From assembly GCA_963708245.1 (NCBI GenBank), contig OY970201.1:5642001-5706000 (forward strand): a DNA stretch of 64,000 bases. The letters are read 5' to 3'. The notes beneath the pieces were generated by a model. The model was not told the DNA's origin and made no database searches. It saw only the letters and a program-made list of their open reading frames with translations. The stretch is from CAVYXK01 sp963708245 (GTDB taxonomy: Bacteria; Pseudomonadota; Alphaproteobacteria; Acetobacterales; Acetobacteraceae). Below, one piece after another: positions 43,555 through 52,699 of the stretch (its first letter is position 1; the number at the start of each line of letters is the position of its first letter). The position numbers and the translations under genes are program-made.

Positions 43555-44310
43555 TCACAGCCGCCATCCGTCGTGGATCGCGGCGATGCCGCCCGAAAGG
43601 TTGTGTATCGACACGCGGGCGAAGCCGGCGTCGCGCAGCATCGCGGCCAGAGTCTCCTGATCGGGGAAGGTACGGATGCTCTCGGCAAGATAGCGATAGC
43701 TGTCCGCATCGCCGGCAACGATGCCGCCGAGCAGAGGCAGGACGCGGAACGACCAGGCATCGTAAGCCGGTGTCAACGCGGCTACTTGCAAACGACTGAA
43801 CTCCAGGCAGAAGAACCGTCCGCCGGGGCGCAGCACGCGGCGCGCCTCGGTCAGCACCGCCACCTTGTCGGTGCAGTTACGCAGGCCAAAGGCGATCGCG
43901 ATGCGGTCGAACGACCGGTCCGGCAGCGGCAGGCATTCGGCATTCGCCACCAGCAGGTCCATGCGCCCGATGATGCCGCGCTGCAGAGCACGGTCGCGGG
44001 CAATCGATAGCATGGTCGGATTGATGTCTGCCAGCAGCACGGGTCCGCCGCCGCCACTGAGCCAGCCGAAGGCGATATCGCCAGTACCCCCTGCCAAATC
44101 GAGCAGGCAGCGGTCGCGGCGGGGATCCAGAGCGGTGAGCAGGATCCGTTTCCAGATGCGATGGATGCCGAGCGACATCAGGTCGTTCATGAGGTCATAG
44201 CGGGGTGCGACACGGTCAAACACCGCGCGGACCATGCCCTGCTTGGCCGCCGCCGGAACGCGGCGGAAGCCGAAATCGGCGGTCGGGCCGCTCGTATGGG
44301 TGTCGCTCAT
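43555..44310 (-). CDS. ubiE: Ubiquinone/menaquinone biosynthesis C-methyltransferase UbiE
   Basis: C-methylates the benzoquinol ring of ubiquinone. SAM motif LLDLAGGTGDIAFGWL, the family signature YDLMNDLMSLGIHRIWKR and post-motif IAFGLRNCTDK and LRPGGRFFCLEFSR; 251 aa. Start ATG at 44308-44310 (complement), divergent from mutM with 30 bases between. Confidence 0.95.
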   Translation of the reverse strand: MSDTHTSGPTADFGFRRVPAAAKQGMVRAVFDRVAPRYDLMNDLMSLGIHRIWKRILLTALDPRRDRCLLDLAGGTGDIAFGWLSGGGGPVLLADINPTMLSIARDRALQRGIIGRMDLLVANAECLPLPDRSFDRIAIAFGLRNCTDKVAVLTEARRVLRPGGRFFCLEFSRLQVAALTPAYDAWSFRVLPLLGGIVAGDADSYRYLAESIRTFPDQETLAAMLRDAGFARVSIHNLSGGIAAIHDGWRL

Positions 44311-44340
44311 CCAGTCCGATCTATAACCTGCCGCACTGGG

Positions 44341-45177
44341 ATGCCGGAACTCCCCGAAGTCGAGACAGTGATGCGGGGCCTGCAGGCGCGCCTCGAAGGC
44401 CGGGTGATCGCGCGCGCGGTCGCCAACCGGGCAGATCTGCGCTGGGCGTTGCCGGAAGGGCTGGCTCGCCGGCTCACCGGGGCGCGCGTCAGCGGATTTC
44501 GACGGCGCGGCAAATACATCCTGATGCGCCTGGATGGCGGTTGCTCGGTGCTGCTGCATCTCGGCATGTCCGGGCGCATCGTGGTCGGCAGGCTACGACC
44601 GAACCAGCCCACGTTGCATGAGCACCTGGTGCTGGAGACCGAGGACGGCGCGCGCGTGGGCTTCATCGATCCGCGCCGCTTCGGCTCGATCGATCTGGTG
44701 CCAACGGAGGTGGAGGATAAGCACCGGCTGCTGGCCGCTCTTGGACCGGAGCCGCTGTTCGACGCGTTCACCCCAGCGGTCTTGTCGATGGCACTGGCCG
44801 GCAAGCGTACGCCGATCAAGGCGACGCTGCTCGACCAGGGCATCGTGGCCGGTCTCGGCAACATCTACGTCTGCGAGGCACTGTTCCGCGCCGCGATCAG
44901 CCCAAGGCGCTCGGCTCATACCGTGCCAGGCGCGCGTGCTGTGCGATTGGTACCGGCAATCAAAGCGACGTTGACCGAGGCGATCGCCGCCGGCGGGTCG
45001 AGCCTGCGCGATTACGTGCAGCCGGATGGTGAGCTGGGCTATTTTCAGCACGCCTGGAAAGTGTATGGCCACGAAGGTGAGCCGTGCGAGCGCTGCCCCG
45101 GCGCACCGTGCGGTGGCATTGCACGCATCACGCAGGCCGGTCGCAGCACGTTCTATTGCTCGCGCACGCAGCGATAG
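44341..45177 (+). CDS. mutM: Formamidopyrimidine-DNA glycosylase
   Basis: Removes oxidised purines such as 8-oxoguanine. N-terminal MPELPEVETVMRGL with the catalytic Pro and Glu, the lysine in GRRGKYILMRL-type strand (FRRRGKYIL), the helix-two-turn-helix (TLLDQGIVAGLGNIYVCEAL) and the C-terminal zinc finger CERCPGAPCGG..TFYCSRTQ; 278 aa. The extended frame from 44161 is antisense to ubiE and not coding. Confidence 0.96.
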   Translation: MPELPEVETVMRGLQARLEGRVIARAVANRADLRWALPEGLARRLTGARVSGFRRRGKYILMRLDGGCSVLLHLGMSGRIVVGRLRPNQPTLHEHLVLETEDGARVGFIDPRRFGSIDLVPTEVEDKHRLLAALGPEPLFDAFTPAVLSMALAGKRTPIKATLLDQGIVAGLGNIYVCEALFRAAISPRRSAHTVPGARAVRLVPAIKATLTEAIAAGGSSLRDYVQPDGELGYFQHAWKVYGHEGEPCERCPGAPCGGIARITQAGRSTFYCSRTQR

Positions 45178-45212
45178 CTAGAAGCCTGCTTCCTGGCGGC
45201 TTGGAGATGATG

Positions 45213-45995
45213 ATGGCCGATGTCTACGACACCATCCTGGTGGAGACGCATGGGCCGGTGGGGCTGATCCGGCTCAACCGGCCGCAGGCGCTGAACGCGC
45301 TGTGCGATCAGCTTATGACCGAACTGGGGCGCCAGTTGCTGGCGTTCGACGCGGATCCGGCGATCGGCGCCATCGTGCTGACCGGCAACGAGAAAGCCTT
45401 CGCCGCCGGTGCCGACATCAAGGAGATGCGCGAACGCACCCATCCGTCCGCCTTGATGGAGGATTTCATCGGCGCGCGGTGGGAAACGGTGCTGCGCGTG
45501 AAAAAACCGGTAATTGCGGCGGTGGCCGGTTTCGCACTCGGCGGCGGCTGCGAGCTGGCGATGATGTGCGATATCGTGGTGGCCGCCGATACCGCGAAAT
45601 TCGGTCAGCCGGAGATCAATCTCGGTGTGATGCCTGGTGCCGGCGGCACGCAGCGGTTGACCCGCGCGGTCGGCAAGGCGAAGGCGATGGACATGATCCT
45701 GACGGCGCGTATGATGGATGCGGCGGAGGCTGAGCGAGCCAGCCTGGTCTCCCGCGTTTTTCCCGCCGACCGGCTCATGGCCGAGGCGATCAAGATCGCC
45801 GAGCGGATCGCGACGCTGTCGCCGGTCGCCGTGGCGCTTGCCAAGCAGGCGGTGAATCGCGCCTTCGAGACGACGCTGGCCGAGGGCGTGCGCCACGAGC
45901 GTGCGCTTTTTTTGTCGCTGTTCGGCACTCCGGACCAGCAGGAGGGAATGGCGGCATTTGTCGAGAAGCGGAAGCCGGCCTTCCGTCGTAGCTGA
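45213..45995 (+). CDS. Enoyl-CoA hydratase/isomerase family protein
   Basis: Crotonase-fold enzyme of 260 aa: oxyanion-hole segments AFAAGADIKEM and FALGGGCELAMMCDIVVA, catalytic glutamates in FGQPEINLGVMPGAGGTQRL, a fatty acid beta-oxidation type pattern. Three ATGs in a row (45207, 45210, 45213); the last has GGAG at suitable spacing. It stands between mutM and rpsT as in many alphaproteobacteria. Confidence 0.92.
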   Translation: MADVYDTILVETHGPVGLIRLNRPQALNALCDQLMTELGRQLLAFDADPAIGAIVLTGNEKAFAAGADIKEMRERTHPSALMEDFIGARWETVLRVKKPVIAAVAGFALGGGCELAMMCDIVVAADTAKFGQPEINLGVMPGAGGTQRLTRAVGKAKAMDMILTARMMDAAEAERASLVSRVFPADRLMAEAIKIAERIATLSPVAVALAKQAVNRAFETTLAEGVRHERALFLSLFGTPDQQEGMAAFVEKRKPAFRRS

Positions 45996-46104
45996 GAAAC
46001 GGCGGCTGGGGGCAGCTTGACTCGTCCCCCTGGGCTCCCTAGAACCCCGCTCTTCGATGCGGCCCGGCCGCATGTCGCAGCACCAGCACTTGAACGACGC
46101 ACGC

Positions 46105-46374
46105 ATGGCAAACACAGCTTCGGCGCGTAAGCGCATTCGTCAGACGATCCGGCGTACCGCGCGCAACCACGCGAGGAAATCGCGCATGCGCACCTTCATC
46201 AGAAAGGTGGAGGCGGCGGTCGCCGGCGGCGACAAGGAAGGCGCGGATGCGGCGTTGCGTGCGGCGCAGCCCGAGATGCAGCGGGCCGCCAGCAAGGGCG
46301 TGGTGCATCGCAACACGGTAGCGCGGAAATTGTCGCGGCTATCGGCCCGCATCAAAATGCTTGCCGGAACCTGA
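46105..46374 (+). CDS. rpsT: 30S ribosomal protein S20
   Basis: MANTASARKRIRQTIRRT start, strongly basic, with the end HRNTVARKLSRLSARIKML; 89 aa, normal length. Binds 16S rRNA early in assembly. Followed by the dnaA leader region. Confidence 0.97.
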   Translation: MANTASARKRIRQTIRRTARNHARKSRMRTFIRKVEAAVAGGDKEGADAALRAAQPEMQRAASKGVVHRNTVARKLSRLSARIKMLAGT

Positions 46375-46732
46375 CCGGCGGCGCCTGCACCCGCTCCGCA
46401 GCGCGTGCAGCGCCGAAGCAAAGGTGGAAGAGGCACGGCGCTAATGCCGTTGCATAACCGGCCGGGGCCATCAAGGGCTTAGCGGCAGGTCCTCGTCACA
46501 GGTGCAAATATTTTCGATAGCCTCGAAATCTTCTTGCGTTTTGCTATCTTCCCTCCCGACAAGGTAAATTATTGTTGCCGAGTGACGCCGGCGTAGCGTA
46601 ACCCATCACTGCCAGCCTGACCGTAACGGAATCGTCTTCAGTTTTGTCTGACCCTGTCCCGCGGGGTGCCCGCGGGCGAGAGTGGTTTCACGTCGAGCGC
46701 CCACAAAGAGCTGCAGATAAAGGTGCGATTCA
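46375..46732 (+). promoter_or_regulatory. rpsT-dnaA intergenic region (dnaA promoter region)
   Basis: About 360 bases, AT-richer than the flanks at 46500-46580. It must hold the dnaA promoter. I see a GC-rich inverted repeat around 46658 (CCCGCGGGGTGCCCGCGGG). I find no cluster of TTATCCACA-type DnaA boxes, so there is no support for an origin here. Confidence 0.5.
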
Positions 46733-48178
46733 GTGGAATCAAACAGCGACGTCATCGAGCTCGACAGGTCCGTCGCCAACGAGGAGGAGGGTAGGACGCC
46801 AACCGAGTTCTCGGCCCAGTGGGCCCGAATTAACGCACGACTGCAGAATGCGGTCGGCGAGGTGAACTACCGCGCCTGGATGCGTCACATGAGCTTGGGT
46901 GGGATAGATGGCGACGAAGTGACTGTGCACTTGCCGACAGCGTTCTTGCGCGATTGGGTGCGCGATCACTACGGTGCCACGCTGAAAGCGGCGTGGCAGG
47001 CAGAGAACCCGGCGATCCGCCACGTGGACATTCGGATCGGCCACTCGACGGGTGCCGCACAAGAAGTTTCCTCCGCCGCGCCCGAACCTCTAGCGCCGGA
47101 CCCTGTGATGCACCAGGATGATCGGGCGGAGTTGCGGCCTGATCCCATTGCTGCTCTCGATGCTCGGTTTACTTTTCCGAGCTTCGTGGTCGGTAAACCC
47201 AACGAGTTCGCCTATGCTTGCGCGCGCCGCGTCGCGGAGCAGCCGGCGTGTGCGGGATTCAACCCTCTGTTCCTCTATGGCGGCGTCGGGCTCGGCAAAA
47301 CCCATCTCATGCTCGCCATCGCCTGGGAGCTGAATTGCCGCAATGGCGGCGCGCGTCCCGTCTCGGTCACCTACATGTCGGCCGAGAGGTTCATGTACCG
47401 CTTCATCGCGGCGCTGCGCAGCCAGTCGACCATGGACTTCAAGGACGAGCTTCGCAGTGTCGATGTGCTGATGGTCGATGACCTCCAGTTTCTGATCGGC
47501 AAGGAGAGCACGCAGGAGGAATTCTTCCACACTTTCAACGCGCTCGTGGAAGCCGGGAAACAGATCGTCGTCTCTGCCGACAAATCCCCATCCGATCTTT
47601 CCGGCCTCGAGGATCGGCTGCGTACGCGGCTCGGCTGCGGTATGGTGGCCGACTTGCACGCCACTACCTTCGAGCTGCGCATGTCCATCCTCGGGGCAAA
47701 GGCGGCGGATGCCAGGGTGGAGGTGCCTGGCCGGGTCATGGAGCTCCTGGCGCATAAGATCACCGGCAACGTGCGCGAGCTGGAAGGCGCCCTGAATCGT
47801 CTGATCGGGCACGCTGAGCTGTGCGGCCAGCCGATCACCCTGGAGAGCACCCAGGATCTGCTGCGGGACCTTCTGAAAGCACACGACCGGCGGGTCACGA
47901 TCGATGAGATTCAGCGCCGGGTCTGCGAGCACTATAAGATTCGTGTCACCGACATGGCCTCGCCGCGGCGCGCGCGCAATGTCGCCCGGCCACGGCAGGT
48001 GGCGATGTATCTCGCAAAGGTGCTCACCAGTCGGAGCCTGCCGGAGATTGGCCGTAAATTCGGCAACCGCGACCACACCACAGTCATGCACGCTGTCGCG
48101 CGTATCGGCGAGTTGACGGAGCGCGACCCGGTGTTTGCCGAAGAGGTCGATCTGCTGCGGCAGATGCTGGAGGCGTAA
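46733..48178 (+). CDS. dnaA: Chromosomal replication initiator protein DnaA
   Basis: AAA+ ATPase that opens the origin. N-terminal domain I (QWARINARLQNAVGEVNYRA), Walker A GGVGLGKTHLM, Walker B VLMVDDLQFL, sensor motifs, and C-terminal DNA-binding domain IV with the signature GNRDHTTVMHAVARI. 481 aa. The start is a GTG at 46733 with AAAGGTG upstream. Confidence 0.97.
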   Translation: MESNSDVIELDRSVANEEEGRTPTEFSAQWARINARLQNAVGEVNYRAWMRHMSLGGIDGDEVTVHLPTAFLRDWVRDHYGATLKAAWQAENPAIRHVDIRIGHSTGAAQEVSSAAPEPLAPDPVMHQDDRAELRPDPIAALDARFTFPSFVVGKPNEFAYACARRVAEQPACAGFNPLFLYGGVGLGKTHLMLAIAWELNCRNGGARPVSVTYMSAERFMYRFIAALRSQSTMDFKDELRSVDVLMVDDLQFLIGKESTQEEFFHTFNALVEAGKQIVVSADKSPSDLSGLEDRLRTRLGCGMVADLHATTFELRMSILGAKAADARVEVPGRVMELLAHKITGNVRELEGALNRLIGHAELCGQPITLESTQDLLRDLLKAHDRRVTIDEIQRRVCEHYKIRVTDMASPRRARNVARPRQVAMYLAKVLTSRSLPEIGRKFGNRDHTTVMHAVARIGELTERDPVFAEEVDLLRQMLEA

Positions 48179-48293
48179 GCGCGAAGGTTCGCAGGAGGTT
48201 GGAGGGCAACTCGAGCGCTAGAGATCGCCCCTGAATTGCCCTCCACTCTGTGCGCGCGCAGTCTTCCCGCCAGTACCGCCGGAGAGAGTGCCC

Positions 48294-49088
48294 ATGTCCG
48301 CCACGTTCGCGACGCTGCGCGTCGAAGTGCGGCAGCCGCACATCAAGCTGATCACCCTGAACCGCCTGGACGTCGCCAATGCGATGAATACCGAGATGGG
48401 GCGCGATCTGTTCGCCTGCTTCGATGCAATCAACGCTGCGCCATCGGCGCAACGCTGTATCGTGCTCACCGGCGCCGGGCAGCGCGCGTTCTGCGCCGGC
48501 GGTGACCTGAAGGAGCGCAACGGCATGACCGATGCGCAATGGCAGGACCAGCATCTGATCTTCGAGCGGGCGATCCGCGCCCTGCTGGGCTGTCCGGTAC
48601 CAGTGATCGCCGCGGTCAACGGCGCGGCTTTTGCCGGCGGGCTGGAGATCGCACTCTGCTGCGACTTCATCTACGCCGCCGAGCACGCCCGCTTCGCCCT
48701 GACCGAAGTGACCCTCGGCATCATGCCAGGCGCCGGCGGCACGCAGACTCTCCCTCGGGCGGTCGGGGCCCGCCGGGCGAAAGAGATCATGCTGACCGGC
48801 CGGCCCTTCTCGGTGCAGGAGGCATTCACCTGGGGCATGGTTAACCGGATCTGCGCGGCCGAGAATCTGCTGCCCGAGGCGCTGGCGACGGCGGCGACAA
48901 TCGCCGCGACCGCACCGATTTCGACGCGGCAGATCAAGCAGGCTGTCAATTGCGGGCTCAATATGGACCTGGTCAGCGGAATGATGTTCGAGATTGAGGC
49001 GTACAACCGAATGGTGCCGACCGAAGACCGGCGTGAAGGCATCCGCGCCTTCAACGAGAAACGCCGGCCGAACTTCCAGGGTCGCTGA
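48294..49088 (+). CDS. Enoyl-CoA hydratase/isomerase family protein (second paralogue)
   Basis: Crotonase fold, 264 aa: AFCAGGDLKERN, AAFAGGLEIALCCDFIYA and LTEVTLGIMPGAGGTQTL. GGAGAGA precedes the ATG at 48294; a GTG two codons earlier is possible. It is distinct from the copy at 45213 (about one third identical by eye), so not a recent duplicate. CoA-ester substrate unknown. Confidence 0.92.
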   Translation: MSATFATLRVEVRQPHIKLITLNRLDVANAMNTEMGRDLFACFDAINAAPSAQRCIVLTGAGQRAFCAGGDLKERNGMTDAQWQDQHLIFERAIRALLGCPVPVIAAVNGAAFAGGLEIALCCDFIYAAEHARFALTEVTLGIMPGAGGTQTLPRAVGARRAKEIMLTGRPFSVQEAFTWGMVNRICAAENLLPEALATAATIAATAPISTRQIKQAVNCGLNMDLVSGMMFEIEAYNRMVPTEDRREGIRAFNEKRRPNFQGR

Positions 49089-49200
49089 CACCGTGACGCA
49101 GAGGTCAACGCTACCTCGCAACTGCTTGCAATAAGTGCTAGATGACCCTATCTTTTCGATCTGGTGATATGGATTGAAGATCGGGTCGGCAGGTCGAGAC

Positions 49201-49683
49201 ATGATCCACTATGAGTTGCAATGCAGCGAGGACCATGAGTTCGACGGCTGGTTCCCCGATAGCGCAGCATTCGAGAAGCAGGTTCGGCTCAAACTGATTG
49301 AGTGTCCGGCCTGTGGGAACACCTCTGTCCGTCGGGCGCTGATGGCTCCGGCAGTTGCCAAACCGCACCGGACCCCAGCGCCGGCCCCGCCTCAGCCGCC
49401 GCAGCCGCAGATCCAGCCGGGGCCGCCAACGCTACCCCCTGGTGCGATCGCCGGAAAGCTGCCCGATCACGTGCGGGCGATGCTGCAGCGCATGCGCAGC
49501 GAGGTCGAGAAGCACTGCGCCTATGTCGGTGAGCACTTTGCCGAGGAGGCTCGGCGGATGCATCGGGGCGAAAGTGACCAGCGCGGCATCTACGGCGAGA
49601 CCACGCCGGAGCAAGCCGAGGCGCTGGCCGAAGACGGCATCGAGTTCTCCCGCATACCGTGGGTACCGCGCGCCGACGGCTGA
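49201..49683 (+). CDS. DUF1178 family protein
   Basis: A 160-aa protein starting MIHYELQCSEDHEFDGWFPD, the hallmark of DUF1178, with a zinc-ribbon-like C..C...CPACG pattern, a proline-rich linker and a conserved C-terminal half ending GIEFSRIPWVPR. Function unknown; conserved in alphaproteobacteria. Confidence 0.92.
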   Translation: MIHYELQCSEDHEFDGWFPDSAAFEKQVRLKLIECPACGNTSVRRALMAPAVAKPHRTPAPAPPQPPQPQIQPGPPTLPPGAIAGKLPDHVRAMLQRMRSEVEKHCAYVGEHFAEEARRMHRGESDQRGIYGETTPEQAEALAEDGIEFSRIPWVPRADG

Positions 49684-49714
49684 TTCATCGCGGTCGACAT
49701 GCTGACGAGTGGGG

Positions 49715-49738
49715 GAGCGGGGCCCTAAGGCCCCGCTC
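49715..49738. terminator. Strong hairpin between convergent genes
   Basis: Perfect 10-bp stem GAGCGGGGCC/GGCCCCGCTC with a CTAA loop, lying between the DUF1178 stop and the convergent stop at 49750. A weak T-rich run follows on the plus strand. Probable bidirectional terminator. Confidence 0.75.
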
Positions 49739-49749
49739 GATCAATGATT

Positions 49750-50565
49750 TTACTGCTGCCCGGTCCCGTTGTTGCCGTTACCGTTGTTGTTCGGATTGTT
49801 CATGCCGGTGTTGTAGGTACCGGTGCTGTTCATGTTGTTATGAGTGTTATTATATCCGGAGTAGTTTCCGTTATTAGCGTTGTAGCCGGTTGATCCGGGA
49901 TTGTAACCCGTATTGGACCCGGTATTGTAGTTCCTATTGAAGCCATTGGTGCCGGTCACGCCATTGTTGTTGTAGGCAGATCCGTTCCCATTATAGCCGC
50001 TGGTACCGGACATGCGGCTGTTGCCGTTCCAGTTGGCGCCCGAGTTGTCGCTGTTCTGGCCCTGGTAGTTGGGATTCGTAGACGCTGTGTTCATGCCTGA
50101 GCCGTTCCAGCCCTGGCCGTTATTGCCGAACTGACTGCCGTTGGTATTCGGCGTGCCATTCTGGTTGTTGCCGAATTGCTGGTTCTGCTGGCCCAAGAGG
50201 CCCAGGTTCGCCATCGTCTGGAAATCGAGCTGCCCGTTTCCCTGGATCCCATGTTGTTGCTGGTAGTCCTGCAAGGCGGACTGTGTCTCGGGCCCCCAAT
50301 TGCCGTCTATGTTGCCGTGATAAAGCCCCATCTGCTGCAGCCGTTGCTGGATATCCTTAACGGTCTGCTGTGACAGCTCGCCGTTGGTAGCCGCAGCGGC
50401 GGAGTTGGAGTTCTGGCTCCAGCCCTGGCTGGTCCCCTGATTATTAAATCCCTGGTTGTAGCCCTGCTGGCCCTGGCTGCCGTTCCAGGTGCCTTGCTGC
50501 GCCAATGCCGGCGCGGCCATCAAAGCGGTGGCGGCCAGCGCGATAGCGGCGTCTCGTACCCTCAT
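49750..50565 (-). CDS. Secreted peptidoglycan-binding-domain protein with Asn/Gly-rich tail
   Basis: 271 aa. Signal peptide (RDAAIALAATALMAAPALA), a Q/N/G-rich linker, one PG_binding_1 domain (VKDIQQRLQQMGLYHGNIDG, then WGPETQSALQDYQQQHG), then about 150 residues of Asn/Gly/Ser/Tyr/Thr repeats. The tail is AT-richer than anything around it. Likely cell-wall or periplasmic structural role; catalytic residues are absent. Confidence 0.85.
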   Translation of the reverse strand: MRVRDAAIALAATALMAAPALAQQGTWNGSQGQQGYNQGFNNQGTSQGWSQNSNSAAAATNGELSQQTVKDIQQRLQQMGLYHGNIDGNWGPETQSALQDYQQQHGIQGNGQLDFQTMANLGLLGQQNQQFGNNQNGTPNTNGSQFGNNGQGWNGSGMNTASTNPNYQGQNSDNSGANWNGNSRMSGTSGYNGNGSAYNNNGVTGTNGFNRNYNTGSNTGYNPGSTGYNANNGNYSGYNNTHNNMNSTGTYNTGMNNPNNNGNGNNGTGQQ

Positions 50566-50701
50566 GGTCGTCCTACTCCTGAGATGAGAATGGAATCGGG
50601 GCCGCCTGAGCCGGATGGCCCGGGCGGGCATGACTCCAACCGTCGCCAGTCCAAGGGGTTGCATCCGCGTGCCCTGGAACGCTCACAATCGGCGGAGCGG
50701 A

Positions 50702-51415
50702 TCACCGGGCCTGAGCGAGTGCGAGATAGTTGACCGACAGGTCCGCAGTGACCCGCCAGCCACCGCGCAGTGGATCGGGCGACAGCCCGGCCAAGTCAGC
50801 GAGGCGCAGCCCCGCTCGACGAAGGCCAGTTCCCAACTCCGCCGGGGTAATGAACCGCCGCCAATCATGCGTTCCCAAAGGCAGCCACCGCAGCAGATAC
50901 TCGGCGCCGATCTTGGCGGCGATGAAGGACCGAACGGTGCGATTGAGCGTCGAGACAAACAGCACTCCGCCCGGTTCAAGCAGCCCGCCCAGCACTGCCA
51001 GGAAAGCGCCGGGATCGGGCACGTGTTCGATCACCTCGAGCGCCGTCACGATCGGAAAGCTACTCCCCTCCGCGAGCAGGGTCTCGGCGGTCGCGACCCG
51101 ATACGCAAGCGGCAGTCCGCGTCCCTCGGCATGTGCCTGTGCCGCTCCGATCGTCGCTCTAGCGGCGTCGATTCCAAGTACCTGAAAGCCCCGCGCGGCG
51201 AACGCCTCGGCGGCGATCCCGCCGCCGCAACCGATGTCCAGCAGCGACAAGCCTGACCGGCCGGGAAAGCGGCGCTCGATCCACTCCACGATCCACCCGA
51301 TCCGCGCGGGGTTCATCCGGTGCAGCGCACGCATCGGTCCGTCCGGGTCCCACCAGCGGGCCGCCATCGCGTTGAACCGCGCGAGTTCTGCATCCGAGAC
51401 CGTCCTCACTGACAT
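50702..51415 (-). CDS. ubiG: 3-demethylubiquinone-9 3-O-methyltransferase UbiG
   Basis: O-methylation steps of ubiquinone synthesis. 237 aa: start signature FNAMAARWWDPDGPMRALHR with NPARIGWI, SAM motif LLDIGCGGGIAAEAFA, LEVIEHVPDP and the C-terminal GTHDWRRFITPAEL. ATG at 51413-51415 (complement) has GGAGGGG upstream; the open frame further upstream is antisense to lysC. Divergent from lysC. Confidence 0.96.
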   Translation of the reverse strand: MSVRTVSDAELARFNAMAARWWDPDGPMRALHRMNPARIGWIVEWIERRFPGRSGLSLLDIGCGGGIAAEAFAARGFQVLGIDAARATIGAAQAHAEGRGLPLAYRVATAETLLAEGSSFPIVTALEVIEHVPDPGAFLAVLGGLLEPGGVLFVSTLNRTVRSFIAAKIGAEYLLRWLPLGTHDWRRFITPAELGTGLRRAGLRLADLAGLSPDPLRGGWRVTADLSVNYLALAQAR

Positions 51416-51484
51416 GTTGCCCCTCCCGGACCGCCTCGTTATGTCTGCCCTTGCCAGTCTGGCTGACAACCCGACCATCGAAGC

Positions 51485-52699
51485 ATGCGCCTCGTCATGA
51501 AATTCGGCGGCACCTCGGTGGCCGACCTCGATCACATCCGTAACGTCGCCGTCCGGGTGAAGCGGGAGACGGAGGCCGGCAACGAGGTTGCAGTGGTGGT
51601 CTCCGCTATGGCGGGGGTGACCAACCAGCTCGTCGCCTGGTGCCAGGCGCTCTCGCCCATGCACGATGCCCGCGAGTACGACGCGGTGGTAGCGACCGGC
51701 GAGCAGGTCACGGCCGGGCTGCTGGCAATAGCGTTGCAGGAAATCGGGGTCGAGGCGCGGTCTTGGCAAGGCTGGCAGCTTCCCATTCGCACCGACAATG
51801 CGCATGGGAAGGCGCGGATTGCCACAATCGAAGGCGCCGAACTGATCCGCCGCATGCAGGCCGGGCAGGTCGCTGTGGTCACCGGTTTCCAGGGCGTGAG
51901 CCCGAACGGCCGCGTGACCACGCTCGGCCGTGGTGGCTCCGATACCTCCGCAGTGGCGCTGGCGGCCGCGCTGGGGGCGGGCCGCTGCGACATCTACACC
52001 GACGTGGATGGGGTCTATACAACCGACCCCCGGTTGGTGCCGCGGGCGCGCAAACTGGCGCGGATCAGCTACGAAGAGATGCTGGAGCTGGCCTCGGTCG
52101 GCGCAAAGGTGCTGCAGACCCGCAGCGTCGAGCTGGCAATGAATCAGCAGGTGCGCGTGCAGGTGCGCTCGAGCTTCCAGGACCTGCCCGGCACGCTGGT
52201 AGTGGATGAGGAAGAGATCGTGGAGCAAGAGACCGTCTCCGGCATCGCCTATTCGCGCGACGAGGCGAAGATGACCGTCCGCCGTGTCCCGGACCGGCCG
52301 GGAATCGCCGCGGCGATCTTCGGCGCGTTGGCCGAGCAGCACGTCAACGTCGATATGATTGTGCAGAACGTGTCGGCCGACGGCACGACCGACATGACGT
52401 TTACCGTGGGCAAGGCGGACCTGCCTAGGGCGAGAGGGGCGCTCGACGCGGCGCGGCCGCAGGTCGGATACGCCGAAATCCTGACTGATTCCGACGTAGC
52501 CAAGATCAGCGTCGTCGGCGTGGGCATGCGCAGCCACGCGGGCGTGGCCAGCACGATGTTCCGCACGTTGGCCGACAAGGCGATCAACATCCAGGTGATC
52601 TCGACCAGCGAGATTAAGGTCAGCGTGCTGATCGCTGCGGAATACACCGAACTCGCCGTGCGTGCTCTGCACACCGCATACGGTCTGGATGCCGATTGA
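51485..52699 (+). CDS. lysC: Aspartate kinase
   Basis: First step of the aspartate family pathway (lysine, threonine, methionine). 404 aa: KFGGTSVAD start, VVSAMAGVTNQL, TLGRGGSDTSAVALA and DIYTDVDGVYTTDPR kinase motifs, then two ACT domains (MTVRRVPDRPGIAAAIFGAL; ISVVGVGMRSHAGVASTMF) for feedback control. Overlaps the next gene if that starts at 52689. Confidence 0.97.
   Translation: MRLVMKFGGTSVADLDHIRNVAVRVKRETEAGNEVAVVVSAMAGVTNQLVAWCQALSPMHDAREYDAVVATGEQVTAGLLAIALQEIGVEARSWQGWQLPIRTDNAHGKARIATIEGAELIRRMQAGQVAVVTGFQGVSPNGRVTTLGRGGSDTSAVALAAALGAGRCDIYTDVDGVYTTDPRLVPRARKLARISYEEMLELASVGAKVLQTRSVELAMNQQVRVQVRSSFQDLPGTLVVDEEEIVEQETVSGIAYSRDEAKMTVRRVPDRPGIAAAIFGALAEQHVNVDMIVQNVSADGTTDMTFTVGKADLPRARGALDAARPQVGYAEILTDSDVAKISVVGVGMRSHAGVASTMFRTLADKAINIQVISTSEIKVSVLIAAEYTELAVRALHTAYGLDAD

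Noticed and set aside
46375..46732. Possible replication origin upstream of dnaA
   Set aside because: No cluster of DnaA boxes or AT-rich unwinding element could be recognised, and in alphaproteobacteria the origin is often away from dnaA.
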